Source: JAFGOG01 sp034429215 (GTDB lineage: Bacteria; Chloroflexota; Anaerolineae; JAAYZQ01). Taken from it: a stretch of 34,474 nucleotides of DNA. Positions within the stretch are counted from its first letter, which is position 1. Each line of letters starts with the position of its first letter. The notes under the pieces are model-generated. The model searched no databases and was not told where the DNA came from. It saw only the letters and a program-made list of their open reading frames with translations. A program made the position numbers and the translations under genes. Below are positions 6,625-15,738 of the stretch, one piece after another. The stretch covers positions 1-34,474 of the forward strand of contig DAOUGI010000110.1 of assembly GCA_034429215.1 (NCBI GenBank), read 5' to 3'.

Positions 6625-9600
6625 ATGACCACGATCTCGCCTGCAACGCGGATCACCGCCTGGCGGCTCCTGGCCCTTGCGGTCGTCCTGATCGGCCTGG
6701 GTGGCGTCGTCGCCGCCATGCCCCTGCCGCCCGCCGCCGGCCTGCCCGACGAGCCGCCGGCCTGCCACGACGCGGCCGCCGCGCTCACCTTCGACTATCT
6801 CCACGCCGTGGGCAGCGCCGCCTATTCCGACCCCGAAGGCGATCCCGAGTCGGGCAGCGCCTTCCGCTGGCTCCTGGACGGCGCCCCCTGGGTCACCGGC
6901 GCCGTCTCCGAGGGCCTCCTCCTCCACCTCGACGGCTCCGCCGACGGCGCCAACGGCGAGACCCCCACCCAGGCGCTGGGGGTGGCCTATGCGCCCGGCC
7001 GCTGGGACCAGGCCCTGGCTCTCGGGGGCGGCGGCCATCTCGGCTTTGTTCCCGCCGGCAACCTCGACCTGGCCGAAGGCACCGTCGATCTGTGGGTTGC
7101 CCTGCGGGCCGACGGCGATGACCCCCTCTATACCGAGCGCTGGCACGTGCTCTTCTACTACGCCTCCCCCGGCGGCGACTGGCTGGCCATCGCCCAGAGC
7201 GGGGACAGCGGCATCCTGTATGCCGGCGGCGCTGTCGACGGCCAGTGGCAGAGCGCCTATGCCCAGCGGGCCAACATGCGCGGCTGGCTGGCCGGCGAGT
7301 GGCACCACCTGGCCTTGACCTATTCCGCGGCCGGCAATTTCATCCGCTTCTACGTCGATGGCATCCTGGCTGCCGACACCAACGAGGGCCATTATTGGCC
7401 GCCCGACCCCGATGGCCCCGAGTTCACCGTCGGCGGCGCGCCCTGGGACGAAACGGCCTACTACTACCTCGACGAGCTGCGCATCTCGGCCCGCCCGGCA
7501 ACCGCCGCCGAGATCTCCGGCCGGGCCCGGCGCCTAGACCAGCCCCGCGCCAACGAAGTCTGGCTCCCGACCGGCACCTTGCAGCCCAGCGCAACCCTCG
7601 TCTACGAGTACACCCCCTCCGACGGCCTTCAGGCCGGTGCGGCCTGCTCCAGCACCCAGCTCATCTATCCCGGCCTGCCCATCACCAACCCCCAGCCGCT
7701 CAGCACCCTGCTTCCCCCGGCCACCACCCAGCTCACCCTGTCGCTCGAGTCCACACAGCCGACCACCTGCGCCTACGCCGTCGGCTGGCCGCTCCCCTAC
7801 GGGGCCATGACCCCCTTCGACCAGGGCGCCGGCGCCACGCTCCACCACACCGCCGTCGCCGGCCTCGATCCCGATCCGGCTGTGCTGAATGCCGTCTATG
7901 TCCGCTGCGCCTCCCACCCCGATTACCTCCTGCCGCTCCACTACCGCAGCCTGTCGGCCGCCAACCCGTCCTACCCCCGCACCGGCAACCTGTGGGGCTG
8001 GTGGGGCGTGGACAAGGGTCTCGATTACGCCTCTCGTATCGACCTCTGGCTCGGCGCCGATTTCTCCCCCGACTATATCCGCGCTCTGCGCCGCCTCAAC
8101 CCTGCCGTCCGGGTCCTCACCTCCATGAACGCCGTCGAGCACAACGGCCTTCCCGACGACTACTACCTGAAGGACATCAACGGCTCCAAGATCGAGGTCT
8201 GGCCGGGCGTCTACCGCCTCAACCTGACCAAGCTCTACGTAGCCGAGTACCAGGCCCGCTATGCCTATCAGCTCCTGCTCGACGGCGGCCTCATGCACGA
8301 CGGCGTGTTCCTCGACAACGTCATGACCACCCAATCCTGGCTCAAGTTCGACATCTGGGGCAACCCCGTCCACATCGACGCCGACGAGGACGGCATCGAG
8401 GATGACCCGGCCGTGCTCGATGCGGCCTGGAAGGCCGGCGTAGTGCACGAGCTGACCCTCCTCCGCCAGCTCCTGCCCCACGCCCTCCTGTCGGGCCATT
8501 CCATGGACGTCTACGATCCCGGCATCCCCGAGCTCTTTAACGGCGTCAGCATCGGCTTCTGGACCGCCGACGTCATCGAAGACAAAATGTCGTTCACCGA
8601 CCTGTGGAACCGCTACAACGCCTGGTTCACCCTGGCCCGGCAGCCCGCCGTCACCATGGTCGAATCGTCGCCGCCCGACCAGATCTCCTACGGCTACGAC
8701 TATTCCCCCTGGACCCACATCCCCACCTCGACGCTCGAGTTTGCCCGCACCTACTACCCCTACGTCCGCTTTGGGCTGGCCCTGACCCTCATGAACGACG
8801 GCTATTTTGCCCACGAGTTCGGCGACACCTGGCATGGCAACGACTGGTGGTACGACGAGCTCGACTATGACCTGGGCCAGCCGCTCGGCCCGGCCGAGCC
8901 GGTGGCCCTCGACGCCTCCCCGCCGCCCAACCTGCTCGACAACGGCGGCTTTGAGCTGCCCATCGCCGCCCCGTGGGAGCTGCGCGCCGGCCGGGCCACC
9001 CTCACCCTCGACACCCTCCACCCGGCCGAGGGCGCCGCCTCCGCCCGCCTCGACCTGTGGGGTCCGCAGCCGCCCGGCGGCCAGGTCGAGCTGGCCCAGC
9101 CCGGCCTGGCCCTCGAGCAGGGCCTGTCCTACGACGTCGCCTTCTGGATCCGGGCCGATCCCTCCCGTCCCATCACCGTTACCGTCCAGGCGCCCGGCCC
9201 CGGTGGCCACAGCGACCTCCTCTCCCAGCCGGTGCCCGCCGGACCCACCTGGCAGCGCCTCACCCTCTCCTTCGACGCCCCCGAGGCCGTCACCGCTGCC
9301 CGCCTCCGCTTCCTCGTCGGCGATCGGTCCGGCGCCGTCTGGCTCGACGGTTTATCCCTGTCCGAGCGCCTCGCCAACCTCTACCGCCGCGAGTTCGCCA
9401 ACGGCCTGGTCCTGCTCAACGGCACCCGCCAGGCGCGCGCGGTGACCGTCGGCCAGGGCTACCGCCGCTTGGTGGGCAGCCAGGCGCCTTTCTACGAATT
9501 CATCCTCGACGACATAGCGCCCACCTTCACCATCAGCGGCACCTGGACAGAAGTCACCTACGACAGCGGCGAGTGGCAGGCCCTTGGCCCCTTCTACCAC

Positions 9601-10044
9601 GACTGGGCCCTCGCCTGCCACGAGCACAGCGGCCCTCCCGCCGAGGCGCGCTGGACGCTGCCCCTGTCCTGGTCCGACGTCTACACCATCACCGCCTGGT
9701 GGCCCGCCGCTCCCCAGTCGGCCGGCTGGAACACCCACGCCGTCTACGACGTGATTGCCGACGGTCAAATGCTGACCACCACCGTGCTGAACCAGTCCAC
9801 CGGCGGCGACGAGTGGCACCTCGTCGGCGTCGTTCCCCTGGCCCCGCGCCAGGGCGCCTACGTCCGCCTCCGCTGCGACGGCGCCGCCCCGTGCATTGCC
9901 GACGCCCTCCACGTCCGCTCCCAGTCCCGCTACAACAACGGCTCCGAGGCGTCCCTGGTCCTCCTCCAGCCCATGGACGGCATCATCCTGGCCCGTGTCG
10001 TCCCCCATCGCCTCCATCTCCCCCTCATCCTCAAGCACCCCTGA
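6625..10044 (+). CDS. Secreted multi-domain putative glycoside hydrolase with LamG-like and carbohydrate-binding domains
   Basis: The protein is 1139 aa. The ATG at 6625 follows GGAGGT with eight bases between; in-frame GTG and ATG codons upstream are less well placed. Residues 1-30 form a signal peptide. A LamG/concanavalin-like domain is at about 140-285. A TIM-barrel-like region follows at about 430-765, with DGVFLDNV (559-566) and YDLGQPLGP (around 748), resembling the putative glycosyl hydrolase family GHL15. A CenC-type carbohydrate-binding module lies at about 769-910. A beta-rich C-terminal domain ends in HRLHLPLILKHP, much like the tail of the unrelated protein at 22166-23530. It probably binds and degrades a polysaccharide outside the cell. 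The substrate is unknown, and catalytic residues are only guessed from the DxxFLD motif. Confidence 0.8.
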   Translation: MTTISPATRITAWRLLALAVVLIGLGGVVAAMPLPPAAGLPDEPPACHDAAAALTFDYLHAVGSAAYSDPEGDPESGSAFRWLLDGAPWVTGAVSEGLLLHLDGSADGANGETPTQALGVAYAPGRWDQALALGGGGHLGFVPAGNLDLAEGTVDLWVALRADGDDPLYTERWHVLFYYASPGGDWLAIAQSGDSGILYAGGAVDGQWQSAYAQRANMRGWLAGEWHHLALTYSAAGNFIRFYVDGILAADTNEGHYWPPDPDGPEFTVGGAPWDETAYYYLDELRISARPATAAEISGRARRLDQPRANEVWLPTGTLQPSATLVYEYTPSDGLQAGAACSSTQLIYPGLPITNPQPLSTLLPPATTQLTLSLESTQPTTCAYAVGWPLPYGAMTPFDQGAGATLHHTAVAGLDPDPAVLNAVYVRCASHPDYLLPLHYRSLSAANPSYPRTGNLWGWWGVDKGLDYASRIDLWLGADFSPDYIRALRRLNPAVRVLTSMNAVEHNGLPDDYYLKDINGSKIEVWPGVYRLNLTKLYVAEYQARYAYQLLLDGGLMHDGVFLDNVMTTQSWLKFDIWGNPVHIDADEDGIEDDPAVLDAAWKAGVVHELTLLRQLLPHALLSGHSMDVYDPGIPELFNGVSIGFWTADVIEDKMSFTDLWNRYNAWFTLARQPAVTMVESSPPDQISYGYDYSPWTHIPTSTLEFARTYYPYVRFGLALTLMNDGYFAHEFGDTWHGNDWWYDELDYDLGQPLGPAEPVALDASPPPNLLDNGGFELPIAAPWELRAGRATLTLDTLHPAEGAASARLDLWGPQPPGGQVELAQPGLALEQGLSYDVAFWIRADPSRPITVTVQAPGPGGHSDLLSQPVPAGPTWQRLTLSFDAPEAVTAARLRFLVGDRSGAVWLDGLSLSERLANLYRREFANGLVLLNGTRQARAVTVGQGYRRLVGSQAPFYEFILDDIAPTFTISGTWTEVTYDSGEWQALGPFYHDWALACHEHSGPPAEARWTLPLSWSDVYTITAWWPAAPQSAGWNTHAVYDVIADGQMLTTTVLNQSTGGDEWHLVGVVPLAPRQGAYVRLRCDGAAPCIADALHVRSQSRYNNGSEASLVLLQPMDGIILARVVPHRLHLPLILKHP

Positions 10045-10058
10045 CCCCCTCGCCCACC

Positions 10059-10250
10059 TGTGCCGGATGTCTCTGCCGGCCTGTGCCGGATGCCTCTGCC
10101 GGCCTCCCCCCTTCTGTCATTCTGAGGGAGCGCAGCGACCGAAGAATCTTCCCCCCTTCACCCTCTCTCCCACCTGTGCCGGATGTCTCTGCCGGCCTCA
10201 CCCCCTTCTGTCATTCTGAGGGAGCGCAGCGACCGAAGAATCTTCCCCCC
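10059..10250. repeat. Dispersed repeat block: R2-R2-R1-R2-R1
   Basis: R2 units lie at 10059-10080, 10082-10103 (one base changed, GCC for GTC) and 10175-10196. R1 units lie at 10110-10156 and 10204-10250. All are in the same orientation as the block at 6415-6521. The secreted-protein gene is therefore bracketed by direct repeats. Nothing coding is credible between 10045 and 10322. Confidence 0.9.
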
Positions 10251-10269
10251 TCTCCCCCGCACCCCCTCT

Positions 10270-10298
10270 TTGCCCTTTCCCCCCAATAGTGCTATAAT
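10270..10298 (+). promoter_or_regulatory. C-tract extended -10 promoter of the CopG-like gene
   Basis: TTGCCC (10270-10275), 17-base spacer with CCCCCC and GTGC, TATAAT (10293-10298). It lies 25 bases before the ATG at 10323. It matches the promoter at 10776-10804 at 25 of 29 positions. Confidence 0.8.
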
Positions 10299-10322
10299 GC
10301 CTGCAACGCGAGCGCAGTACGT

Positions 10323-10610
10323 ATGAGAATCAAGACCAAAAACGACCTGTCCGAGCAGGAAATTGATCAAGTTGTAATAGCCCAGGCTGACGACGACATG
10401 GCTTGGGAAAAGACGGTCCATGTTCGGAGGGCCAAGCCGGCCTCCCTGTCTATCCCGGCCGACCTTGCGGCGCGCGCAGCCTTCCTGGCCCGGCTGCACC
10501 GGACCGGGAGCGTCGAGGATTGGCTGACCAACGTCATCCGCGAGCGCGTGGAGCTCGAAGAGGCAGCCTTTATCGGCGTCAAACAGGAGCTGGCAGCCAA
10601 GGCCGGCTGA
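10323..10610 (+). CDS. Small CopG/BrnA-like (putative antitoxin or regulator) protein
   Basis: The protein is 95 aa. The C-terminal half (SLSIPADLAARAAFLARLHR, then VEDWLTNVIRERVELEEAAF) has the look of a ribbon-helix-helix or BrnA-type antitoxin: a short beta-strand-like SLSIP followed by helices. The N-terminal part is acidic and ends in DDDMAWEKTVHVRRAK. No toxin gene stands next to it: upstream are repeats, downstream a non-coding gap and a restriction enzyme. A promoter ends 25 bases before the ATG, leaving a very short leader with no good ribosome site. An orphan regulator is as likely as an antitoxin. The assignment rests on general resemblance only. Confidence 0.55.
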   Translation: MRIKTKNDLSEQEIDQVVIAQADDDMAWEKTVHVRRAKPASLSIPADLAARAAFLARLHRTGSVEDWLTNVIRERVELEEAAFIGVKQELAAKAG

Positions 10611-10775
10611 GCCAAACTGACCTGGCCGGTTTGACTTCCTCTCTCCGAGCGTAGCGAGTCCCCCGTGGTCTGCCCTGCCTGTAGGGACACACGGCGTTTG
10701 CCCCCTGCCGTCTCACCTGGTGCTCCGCGTCCGATCTGCGGCCCCGACCTCCCCCTCACCCTCTCGCTCCCCTCT
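10611..10775. other. Non-coding gap, C-rich, with repeat fragments
   Basis: This stretch contains GAGCGTAGCGAGTC, resembling the core of R1, and a run of C-rich sequence leading into the promoter at 10776. No gene is supported. Confidence 0.5.
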
Positions 10776-10804
10776 TTGCGCATTCCCCCCGATGGTGCTA
10801 TAAT
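10776..10804 (+). promoter_or_regulatory. C-tract extended -10 promoter of the restriction-modification gene
   Basis: TTGCGC (10776-10781), 17-base spacer with CCCCCC and GTGC, TATAAT (10799-10804). The start codon is 76 bases downstream, giving a leader of about 70 bases. Confidence 0.8.
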
Positions 10805-10879
10805 CTCAACTAGACCCTGAGGGTTTTCACGCAGATCCCCGTCAGAGGATGGAACCCTTAGGACCTGACAGGGAGGACA

Positions 10880-13800
10880 ATGGTGCCACCAACCCAAGAC
10901 CAGAGCCGCGACAAGATCGGCCAGCTAATCGTCAAATACCAAAAGATGCCCCGCGAGGACAGGGTCAGAATCAGCGAGGCCGGCGTCGTCCACCAATTCC
11001 TCGACCCGCTCCTCGAAGCGCTCGGCTGGCCCATCCAGGACCCCCAGCACTACAAGTACGAGCTATTTACCGTGGGCGGGCGCCCCGACATGACCCTCAT
11101 CCCTGACCGGGGCGGCACCATCTTTGTCGAGGCCAAGCGATTTGGCGCCGTCAAGGACCTCCAGATCGCCCGCCAGACGAACGCCGGCACCCTGACCCCC
11201 GGGCAGTTGGCCCTGCCCGGCATGGCCGCCGACCGCACCAAGGAAGAGCAGCAGGCCATCAACTATGCCTTTGACAACAACGGCACCTGGGCCGTCCTGA
11301 CCAGCTTTGAAAAGCTGCGCCTGTTCAACGCCCGGCGCGACTGGCTGGTCCTCTCCTTCGAGCGGCCGAGCGCCTACCTCGACGAGTTCGACCTGCTCTG
11401 GCTCCTGTCCTACGACAGCGTGTGCAGCGGCGAGCTGGACCGCCTCAGCGAGCAGCGCCACCGCGCCGACGTCGATACCGACTATCTGGCCTTTATCAAC
11501 GAGTGGCGCGAGCGCCTGGCCCGCGACATCGTGGCCCGCCCGGCCGACAACCCCTGGGCCTTTCTGCCCGGCGGCCGGGTCGACCTGGCCGAGCTGCGGG
11601 CGGTGGTCCAGCGGGTGCTCGACCGGCTGGTGCTGGTCCGCTTTGCCGAGGACCACCTGGTCATCCCGCCCGGCACCCTCTACAGCCTGTTCGAGCTGCG
11701 CGAGAAAAACCCCTACACCTTTAGCCTCAGCCAGTTCGTCCGGCAGTTCAACCGCCGCTTTGACGAGTACCACAATTCGGCCCTGTTTGCTCCCCACCTG
11801 GCCGACCAGGCCGTCTTCGGCGACGAGGTATTGGGCGGGCTGGTGAAAAAGCTGTACGAAGCCCGCTACCGCGCCCTGTCGGCCGACATCATGGGCAACA
11901 CCTACGAGCAATATCTGGGCAAGACCCTGGCCCAGCGCGACGGCGAGGTCGTCACGGTCGACAACCTGGAAACCCGCAAGAAGCAGGGCAGCTACTACAC
12001 TCCCCAGGTCATCGTCCGCTACCTGGTCGACAACTCCCTCGGCCGCTACCTGTACGGCACCGCCAACGGCCGGCCCGACGGCGAGCCCTTGCCCGGCGAG
12101 CGCCGCCGGACGGCCCAAGAGATCCGCGGGCTGCGAGTGCTCGATCCCGCCTCGGGCAGCGGCTCTTTTCTCATCTACGCCTATGAGGTTCTGGCCGGCT
12201 TCTACCGGTCCGAGATCGACCGCCTGGAGCGCGGGCGCGATCAACGCCACCAGGAGCTAGCGCGGCAGGGCGTTGTCACCCCGCTCGACATCCGCATCGA
12301 GCTGACCCCCTGGACGGCCGAGATCGAGCGGCTGCAAAACTTCCCCGGCCTGATCGTCCAGACCCACCTGTACGGCGTGGACCTGGACCCGCAGGCCGCC
12401 GAGATCGCCACCGTCAACCTGGTCATGCGCGCCATGGCCGACCAGGGCAAGGCCAGGCGGCGGCTGCCCCTCATCCTGAACCAGAACATCAAGGTCGGCA
12501 ACTCGCTGATCGGCGCCGGCCCCGCCGACGCCCGCTACCCGGACCACGCCGCCGGCCTGGCCGAGATGCGCCGCCTCCGCCTCAAGCTGGCCGCCGCGTC
12601 TGACGGCCCCGAGCACGACGAGATCCTGCGCGTCCTCGAAGAGATCGACGCCCGGGTGAACGCGGCGCTGGACCAGGACCTGGGCAAGCATTTCGTCGAT
12701 GTGGATGCCCACCGGCCCTTTAACTGGGCGGTCGAGTTCCCCGAGGTGTTCCTGGACGAGGATGGCCGCCCCGCGGGCGACGCCTCCGGCTTTCAGATCG
12801 TCGTCGGCAACCCGCCCTGGGAGATCGTCAAGCCTGACCTGCGCGAGTTCTATGCCCAGTTCGACCCCGATGTGGAGAGCAAGGTGACCCGCGAGCAGGC
12901 CGAGCGGCGGATCGTCGAGCTCGACGCCGAAGATGCCGGCCGCCCGGCGGCGTGGGCCGCCCAAAAGGCGCGCATCGAGACCGAGGCCGCCTACTACCAC
13001 CGCTCCCCCGACTATGCCCACCAGGGCGGCGGCGACACCGCCACCCACAAGCTGTTCCTGGAGCGGGCCTACAGCCTGCTGGCCCACGAAGGCCGGCTGG
13101 CCTTTGTCATCCCTGCCGGCGTCTATTCCGACTTAGGTACCAAGTCCTTGCGTGAGATGCTGTTGAATGAAGGCAGCATCCAGTATCTTTTTAGTTTTAG
13201 TAATGAGCGGTTCTTTTTTCCGAACATTCACCATGCTTTCAAGTTCACTCTCATTGGTGCTTGCAAGGGGCCGCAGAGTAGTGGCTTCTGGGCAGCTTTC
13301 CGGTTCAACCCGCGGGTTGCGGTTGCTCCCCAAGACCTGGCTACCTTTCTGACAGATCCGGCCAATCTTGTCTATGTCAATCGTGGATCTCTGGAGCAGT
13401 TTAGTCCAGATAGTTTGAGCTTGATGGAGTTCCAGGACCAAGGCAGCGCCGAGATCGCAGCCAAGATCTACGATAGCTGGCCGCTGCTTGGCGAGAACGT
13501 AGCCGACACCTGGAATCCTCATTTTGCCTACGAATTTCACATGTCCGGCGATAGCGATGTGTTCAACCAACGTGGAGTGGGACTGCCGCTCTATGAAGGC
13601 AAAATGATTCATCAGTTCGATTCATATTTCTCACCACCTCGTTATTGGGTTGACGAGGTTTCGGGCATGAAAAGGCTGGAGAATTCCCAAGCCGCAACCT
13701 GGTTCCGTGGCTACCGGTTCGCCTTCCGCGAAGTATCGGGTAGCACAAACGAGAGAACTTGCATTGCCACTATCCTACCCCCGAATACTTTCGCAGGACA

Positions 13801-14287
13801 TACACTTTGGGTCGGTGTCATCTCCGATGAGCGGAGCTTGCTATTCTACGTCTCGTTGGTCAATAGTCTCTGCCTAGATTGGATAGCGCGTTTCAAAGTC
13901 AACTTCCACGTAACGCTGTTTGTGATGAAAGAATTGCCCATCCCCCGGCTAATGGCCGGTAACCCCTACTTTGACGCCATCGTCCCCCGCGCCGCCCGCC
14001 TCACCTGCACCCGCCCCGAATTCGCCGGCCTGTGGCAGCAGGTGATGGGCAAGCCGTGGGACGAATCGACGGGCGCCGCCGACCCGGCCGCGCGCCAGGC
14101 CCTGCGCGACGAGCTGGACGCCCTGGTCGCGCACCTGTACGGCCTGTCGCGCGACGATTTCGCCCACATCCTGGGCACCTTCCCGCTGGTGTTCCCTGAG
14201 AATGACGATGGGTGGAGGAAGAAGGGCGCGCTGCTGGCGGTGTATGATGGGCTGGCGGCAACGGTGAAGGGTTGGGCAAGAGAATAG
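10880..14287 (+). CDS. Type II (IIG/Eco57I-like) restriction-modification enzyme, nuclease and adenine methyltransferase in one chain
   Basis: The protein is 1135 aa. A PD-(D/E)XK-type nuclease lies at the N-terminus (RPDM near 70, FVEAK near 85). The methyltransferase has a KQGSYYTP entry, SAM-binding VLDPASGSGSF (about 420-430), VDLDP, and the catalytic NPPW (644-647) of N6-adenine methyltransferases. The C-terminal third (about 750-1025) is the expected target-recognition region, followed by a helical tail. Such enzymes modify and cut DNA with one polypeptide, and no separate specificity or nuclease gene is adjacent. The ATG at 10880 has GGGAGGAC before it. Bases 13130-13950 are much poorer in G+C than both flanks (25 of 60 at 13141-13200, 40 of 60 at 12961-13020), which suggests an exchanged recognition domain. 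The recognition sequence cannot be read from the gene. Confidence 0.88.
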   Translation: MVPPTQDQSRDKIGQLIVKYQKMPREDRVRISEAGVVHQFLDPLLEALGWPIQDPQHYKYELFTVGGRPDMTLIPDRGGTIFVEAKRFGAVKDLQIARQTNAGTLTPGQLALPGMAADRTKEEQQAINYAFDNNGTWAVLTSFEKLRLFNARRDWLVLSFERPSAYLDEFDLLWLLSYDSVCSGELDRLSEQRHRADVDTDYLAFINEWRERLARDIVARPADNPWAFLPGGRVDLAELRAVVQRVLDRLVLVRFAEDHLVIPPGTLYSLFELREKNPYTFSLSQFVRQFNRRFDEYHNSALFAPHLADQAVFGDEVLGGLVKKLYEARYRALSADIMGNTYEQYLGKTLAQRDGEVVTVDNLETRKKQGSYYTPQVIVRYLVDNSLGRYLYGTANGRPDGEPLPGERRRTAQEIRGLRVLDPASGSGSFLIYAYEVLAGFYRSEIDRLERGRDQRHQELARQGVVTPLDIRIELTPWTAEIERLQNFPGLIVQTHLYGVDLDPQAAEIATVNLVMRAMADQGKARRRLPLILNQNIKVGNSLIGAGPADARYPDHAAGLAEMRRLRLKLAAASDGPEHDEILRVLEEIDARVNAALDQDLGKHFVDVDAHRPFNWAVEFPEVFLDEDGRPAGDASGFQIVVGNPPWEIVKPDLREFYAQFDPDVESKVTREQAERRIVELDAEDAGRPAAWAAQKARIETEAAYYHRSPDYAHQGGGDTATHKLFLERAYSLLAHEGRLAFVIPAGVYSDLGTKSLREMLLNEGSIQYLFSFSNERFFFPNIHHAFKFTLIGACKGPQSSGFWAAFRFNPRVAVAPQDLATFLTDPANLVYVNRGSLEQFSPDSLSLMEFQDQGSAEIAAKIYDSWPLLGENVADTWNPHFAYEFHMSGDSDVFNQRGVGLPLYEGKMIHQFDSYFSPPRYWVDEVSGMKRLENSQAATWFRGYRFAFREVSGSTNERTCIATILPPNTFAGHTLWVGVISDERSLLFYVSLVNSLCLDWIARFKVNFHVTLFVMKELPIPRLMAGNPYFDAIVPRAARLTCTRPEFAGLWQQVMGKPWDESTGAADPAARQALRDELDALVAHLYGLSRDDFAHILGTFPLVFPENDDGWRKKGALLAVYDGLAATVKGWARE

Positions 14288-14319
14288 GTCGCAGTGACTG
14301 AATGACGGAGAGCAGGTCT

Positions 14320-15246
14320 ATGGACGAGTCAGCGCAGAAGGTAGCCCCTTGCCCTAAATGTGCATCAGAGCAGCCTGCAAAGAATGACTTCTGCAGCAAC
14401 TGCGGTGCGCAGCTTCGCGTGGGAGTTGGCACCCCAAAAGAAACCAAGAGTCCCAAATGGCCGTTGATTATCGGCCTGGCATGTGGAGTGTTGGTAGGGA
14501 TCTACAACTATCAGCACCCTGCCGAGGCGGTCATGCTTGGCCTTACGTCGTTTTTCATCTGGTGGGGCGTGGCCGCGTTCATTGCGTGGATCCTGCGACC
14601 AAGTTGGAAGCGAGGTAAGTCGGTGCTTTTCGCTGTTGGCGGCCTGTTATTGATGATCGTAGGCTCTCTCATCCTATCATTGGCTCCTGCCTACCTGTCG
14701 CCTGCGAATACGCCCACTCCACCCCATAACCCTCCGTTGAGTATGGTGCCAGTCCAAAAGACTGCTACGCCCACGCCCACGGTCATCATCGCTGACTGGT
14801 ACGGACTTCCGATGCCCACTGCTACCCCCAGGTTCAAGCCGGCAAAGCTCAAGTTGGCATCTATCCCTACAGCAGAGCCGCCAGATCCTACAGACGCTCC
14901 ACCAGATGGCCCACTCACCGAGGGGCAACAACAATGGCGGCAGAGTGTCGCCACCGTATCGGCTCGCCTGACCGCCGCTGCGGCATGTGTCAGCTGGCAG
15001 GATGCAAGTCAGCACATTGGCCAGAACGTGTACATCTGCGGTACAGTTGTGCACACCACAAACTCGGGTGATTCTTTTTCTATCGAGTTTTCAAATGATC
15101 CAAAAGCATACCACGCAATATCCTTTAGCTACCACTGGAAGGGATTGGAGGGTGGTTGCTATCGAATCCTGGGCACGGTCGAAAACTACAAGGGTAGACC
15201 CGCAACTGTGATCCGGGACACGTCGCAACTGCAGCTTTGCCCATGA
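14320..15246 (+). CDS. Zinc-ribbon membrane protein with Pro/Thr-rich linker and C-terminal beta domain
   Basis: The protein is 308 aa. An N-terminal zinc ribbon uses Cys11, 14, 25 and 28 (CPKC, CSNC). About three hydrophobic segments lie at 45-125. A Pro/Thr-rich linker (TATPTPT, TEPPDPTDAPP type) covers about 128-190. The C-terminal domain (about 200-308) has ACVSWQDASQHIGQNVYICG, suggestive of an OB-fold like those of small membrane-bound or secreted proteins. The ATG at 14320 has GGAG nine bases upstream; an ATG at 14302 is less well placed. It begins 32 bases after the restriction gene. Function is unknown. Its composition is less GC-rich than the core metabolic genes. Confidence 0.7.
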   Translation: MDESAQKVAPCPKCASEQPAKNDFCSNCGAQLRVGVGTPKETKSPKWPLIIGLACGVLVGIYNYQHPAEAVMLGLTSFFIWWGVAAFIAWILRPSWKRGKSVLFAVGGLLLMIVGSLILSLAPAYLSPANTPTPPHNPPLSMVPVQKTATPTPTVIIADWYGLPMPTATPRFKPAKLKLASIPTAEPPDPTDAPPDGPLTEGQQQWRQSVATVSARLTAAAACVSWQDASQHIGQNVYICGTVVHTTNSGDSFSIEFSNDPKAYHAISFSYHWKGLEGGCYRILGTVENYKGRPATVIRDTSQLQLCP

Positions 15247-15414
15247 ACAAATACGCTGGCATTTTGTCTATGACGAGACCTCCACACCCACAACTAGTTC
15301 ATCTGCTTTCATCTTCGACTGCACGTCGGGACGGGCACAACCATTCTGCTTGGGTACTACCACGAGTCGGTCGATCGGGCGGGTCGGTCTGCCGGCAACC
15401 AACCACCCGAGGGA

Positions 15415-15669
15415 ATGGAGCTCTTTGTCGCCTGGGATCCGCTCCAGCGGCTCCGCTTTGGTGAATCGCCATCATGTCAGGTGCGTTATTCTCTCATGTA
15501 CGAGGCATTTCTCAAAGGAAAAGCGCACTCGTGGAGGCAGCTTTCTGCTGACACGAGGGAGCTCGTCCTCGCGTTTCGGCCCGAGTACTTGAGCAGCTAC
15601 CTGAGGGCGGCCTCTGGTGGCCACAGCCTCACGGTCATCGAGGATTTGGCACCCGCCTTCCCCGGGTAG
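15415..15669 (+). CDS. Short unrecognised ORF, possibly a gene remnant
   Basis: The frame encodes 84 aa from ATG (MELFVAWDPLQRLRFG) and is open upstream back to 15298. It has no recognised domain. GAGGGA almost touches the ATG, a poor ribosome-site distance. A second frame is open over 15239-15592, so a frameshifted remnant of a larger gene is possible. The 490 bases between 15247 and 15738 hold nothing else I can support. Confidence 0.25.
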   Translation: MELFVAWDPLQRLRFGESPSCQVRYSLMYEAFLKGKAHSWRQLSADTRELVLAFRPEYLSSYLRAASGGHSLTVIEDLAPAFPG

Positions 15670-15738
15670 GGCCCGTGCAGGCGACTCGGTATCGCTATGC
15701 CCGCCCTGGAATCACATCTCTTGCTAAAGGAGTTACCC

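Noticed and set aside
7534..9210. 558-aa minus-strand open frame inside the secreted glycosidase gene
   Set aside because: Low-complexity Gly/Val/Glu composition and no start signals; the plus strand has a signal peptide and domains.
10158..10499. Minus-strand frame containing ILRSLRSLRMT
   Set aside because: It is the translation of repeat R1, a known type of spurious peptide.
10323..10879. Complete toxin-antitoxin pair
   Set aside because: Only the antitoxin-like gene is visible; no toxin-sized frame follows or precedes.
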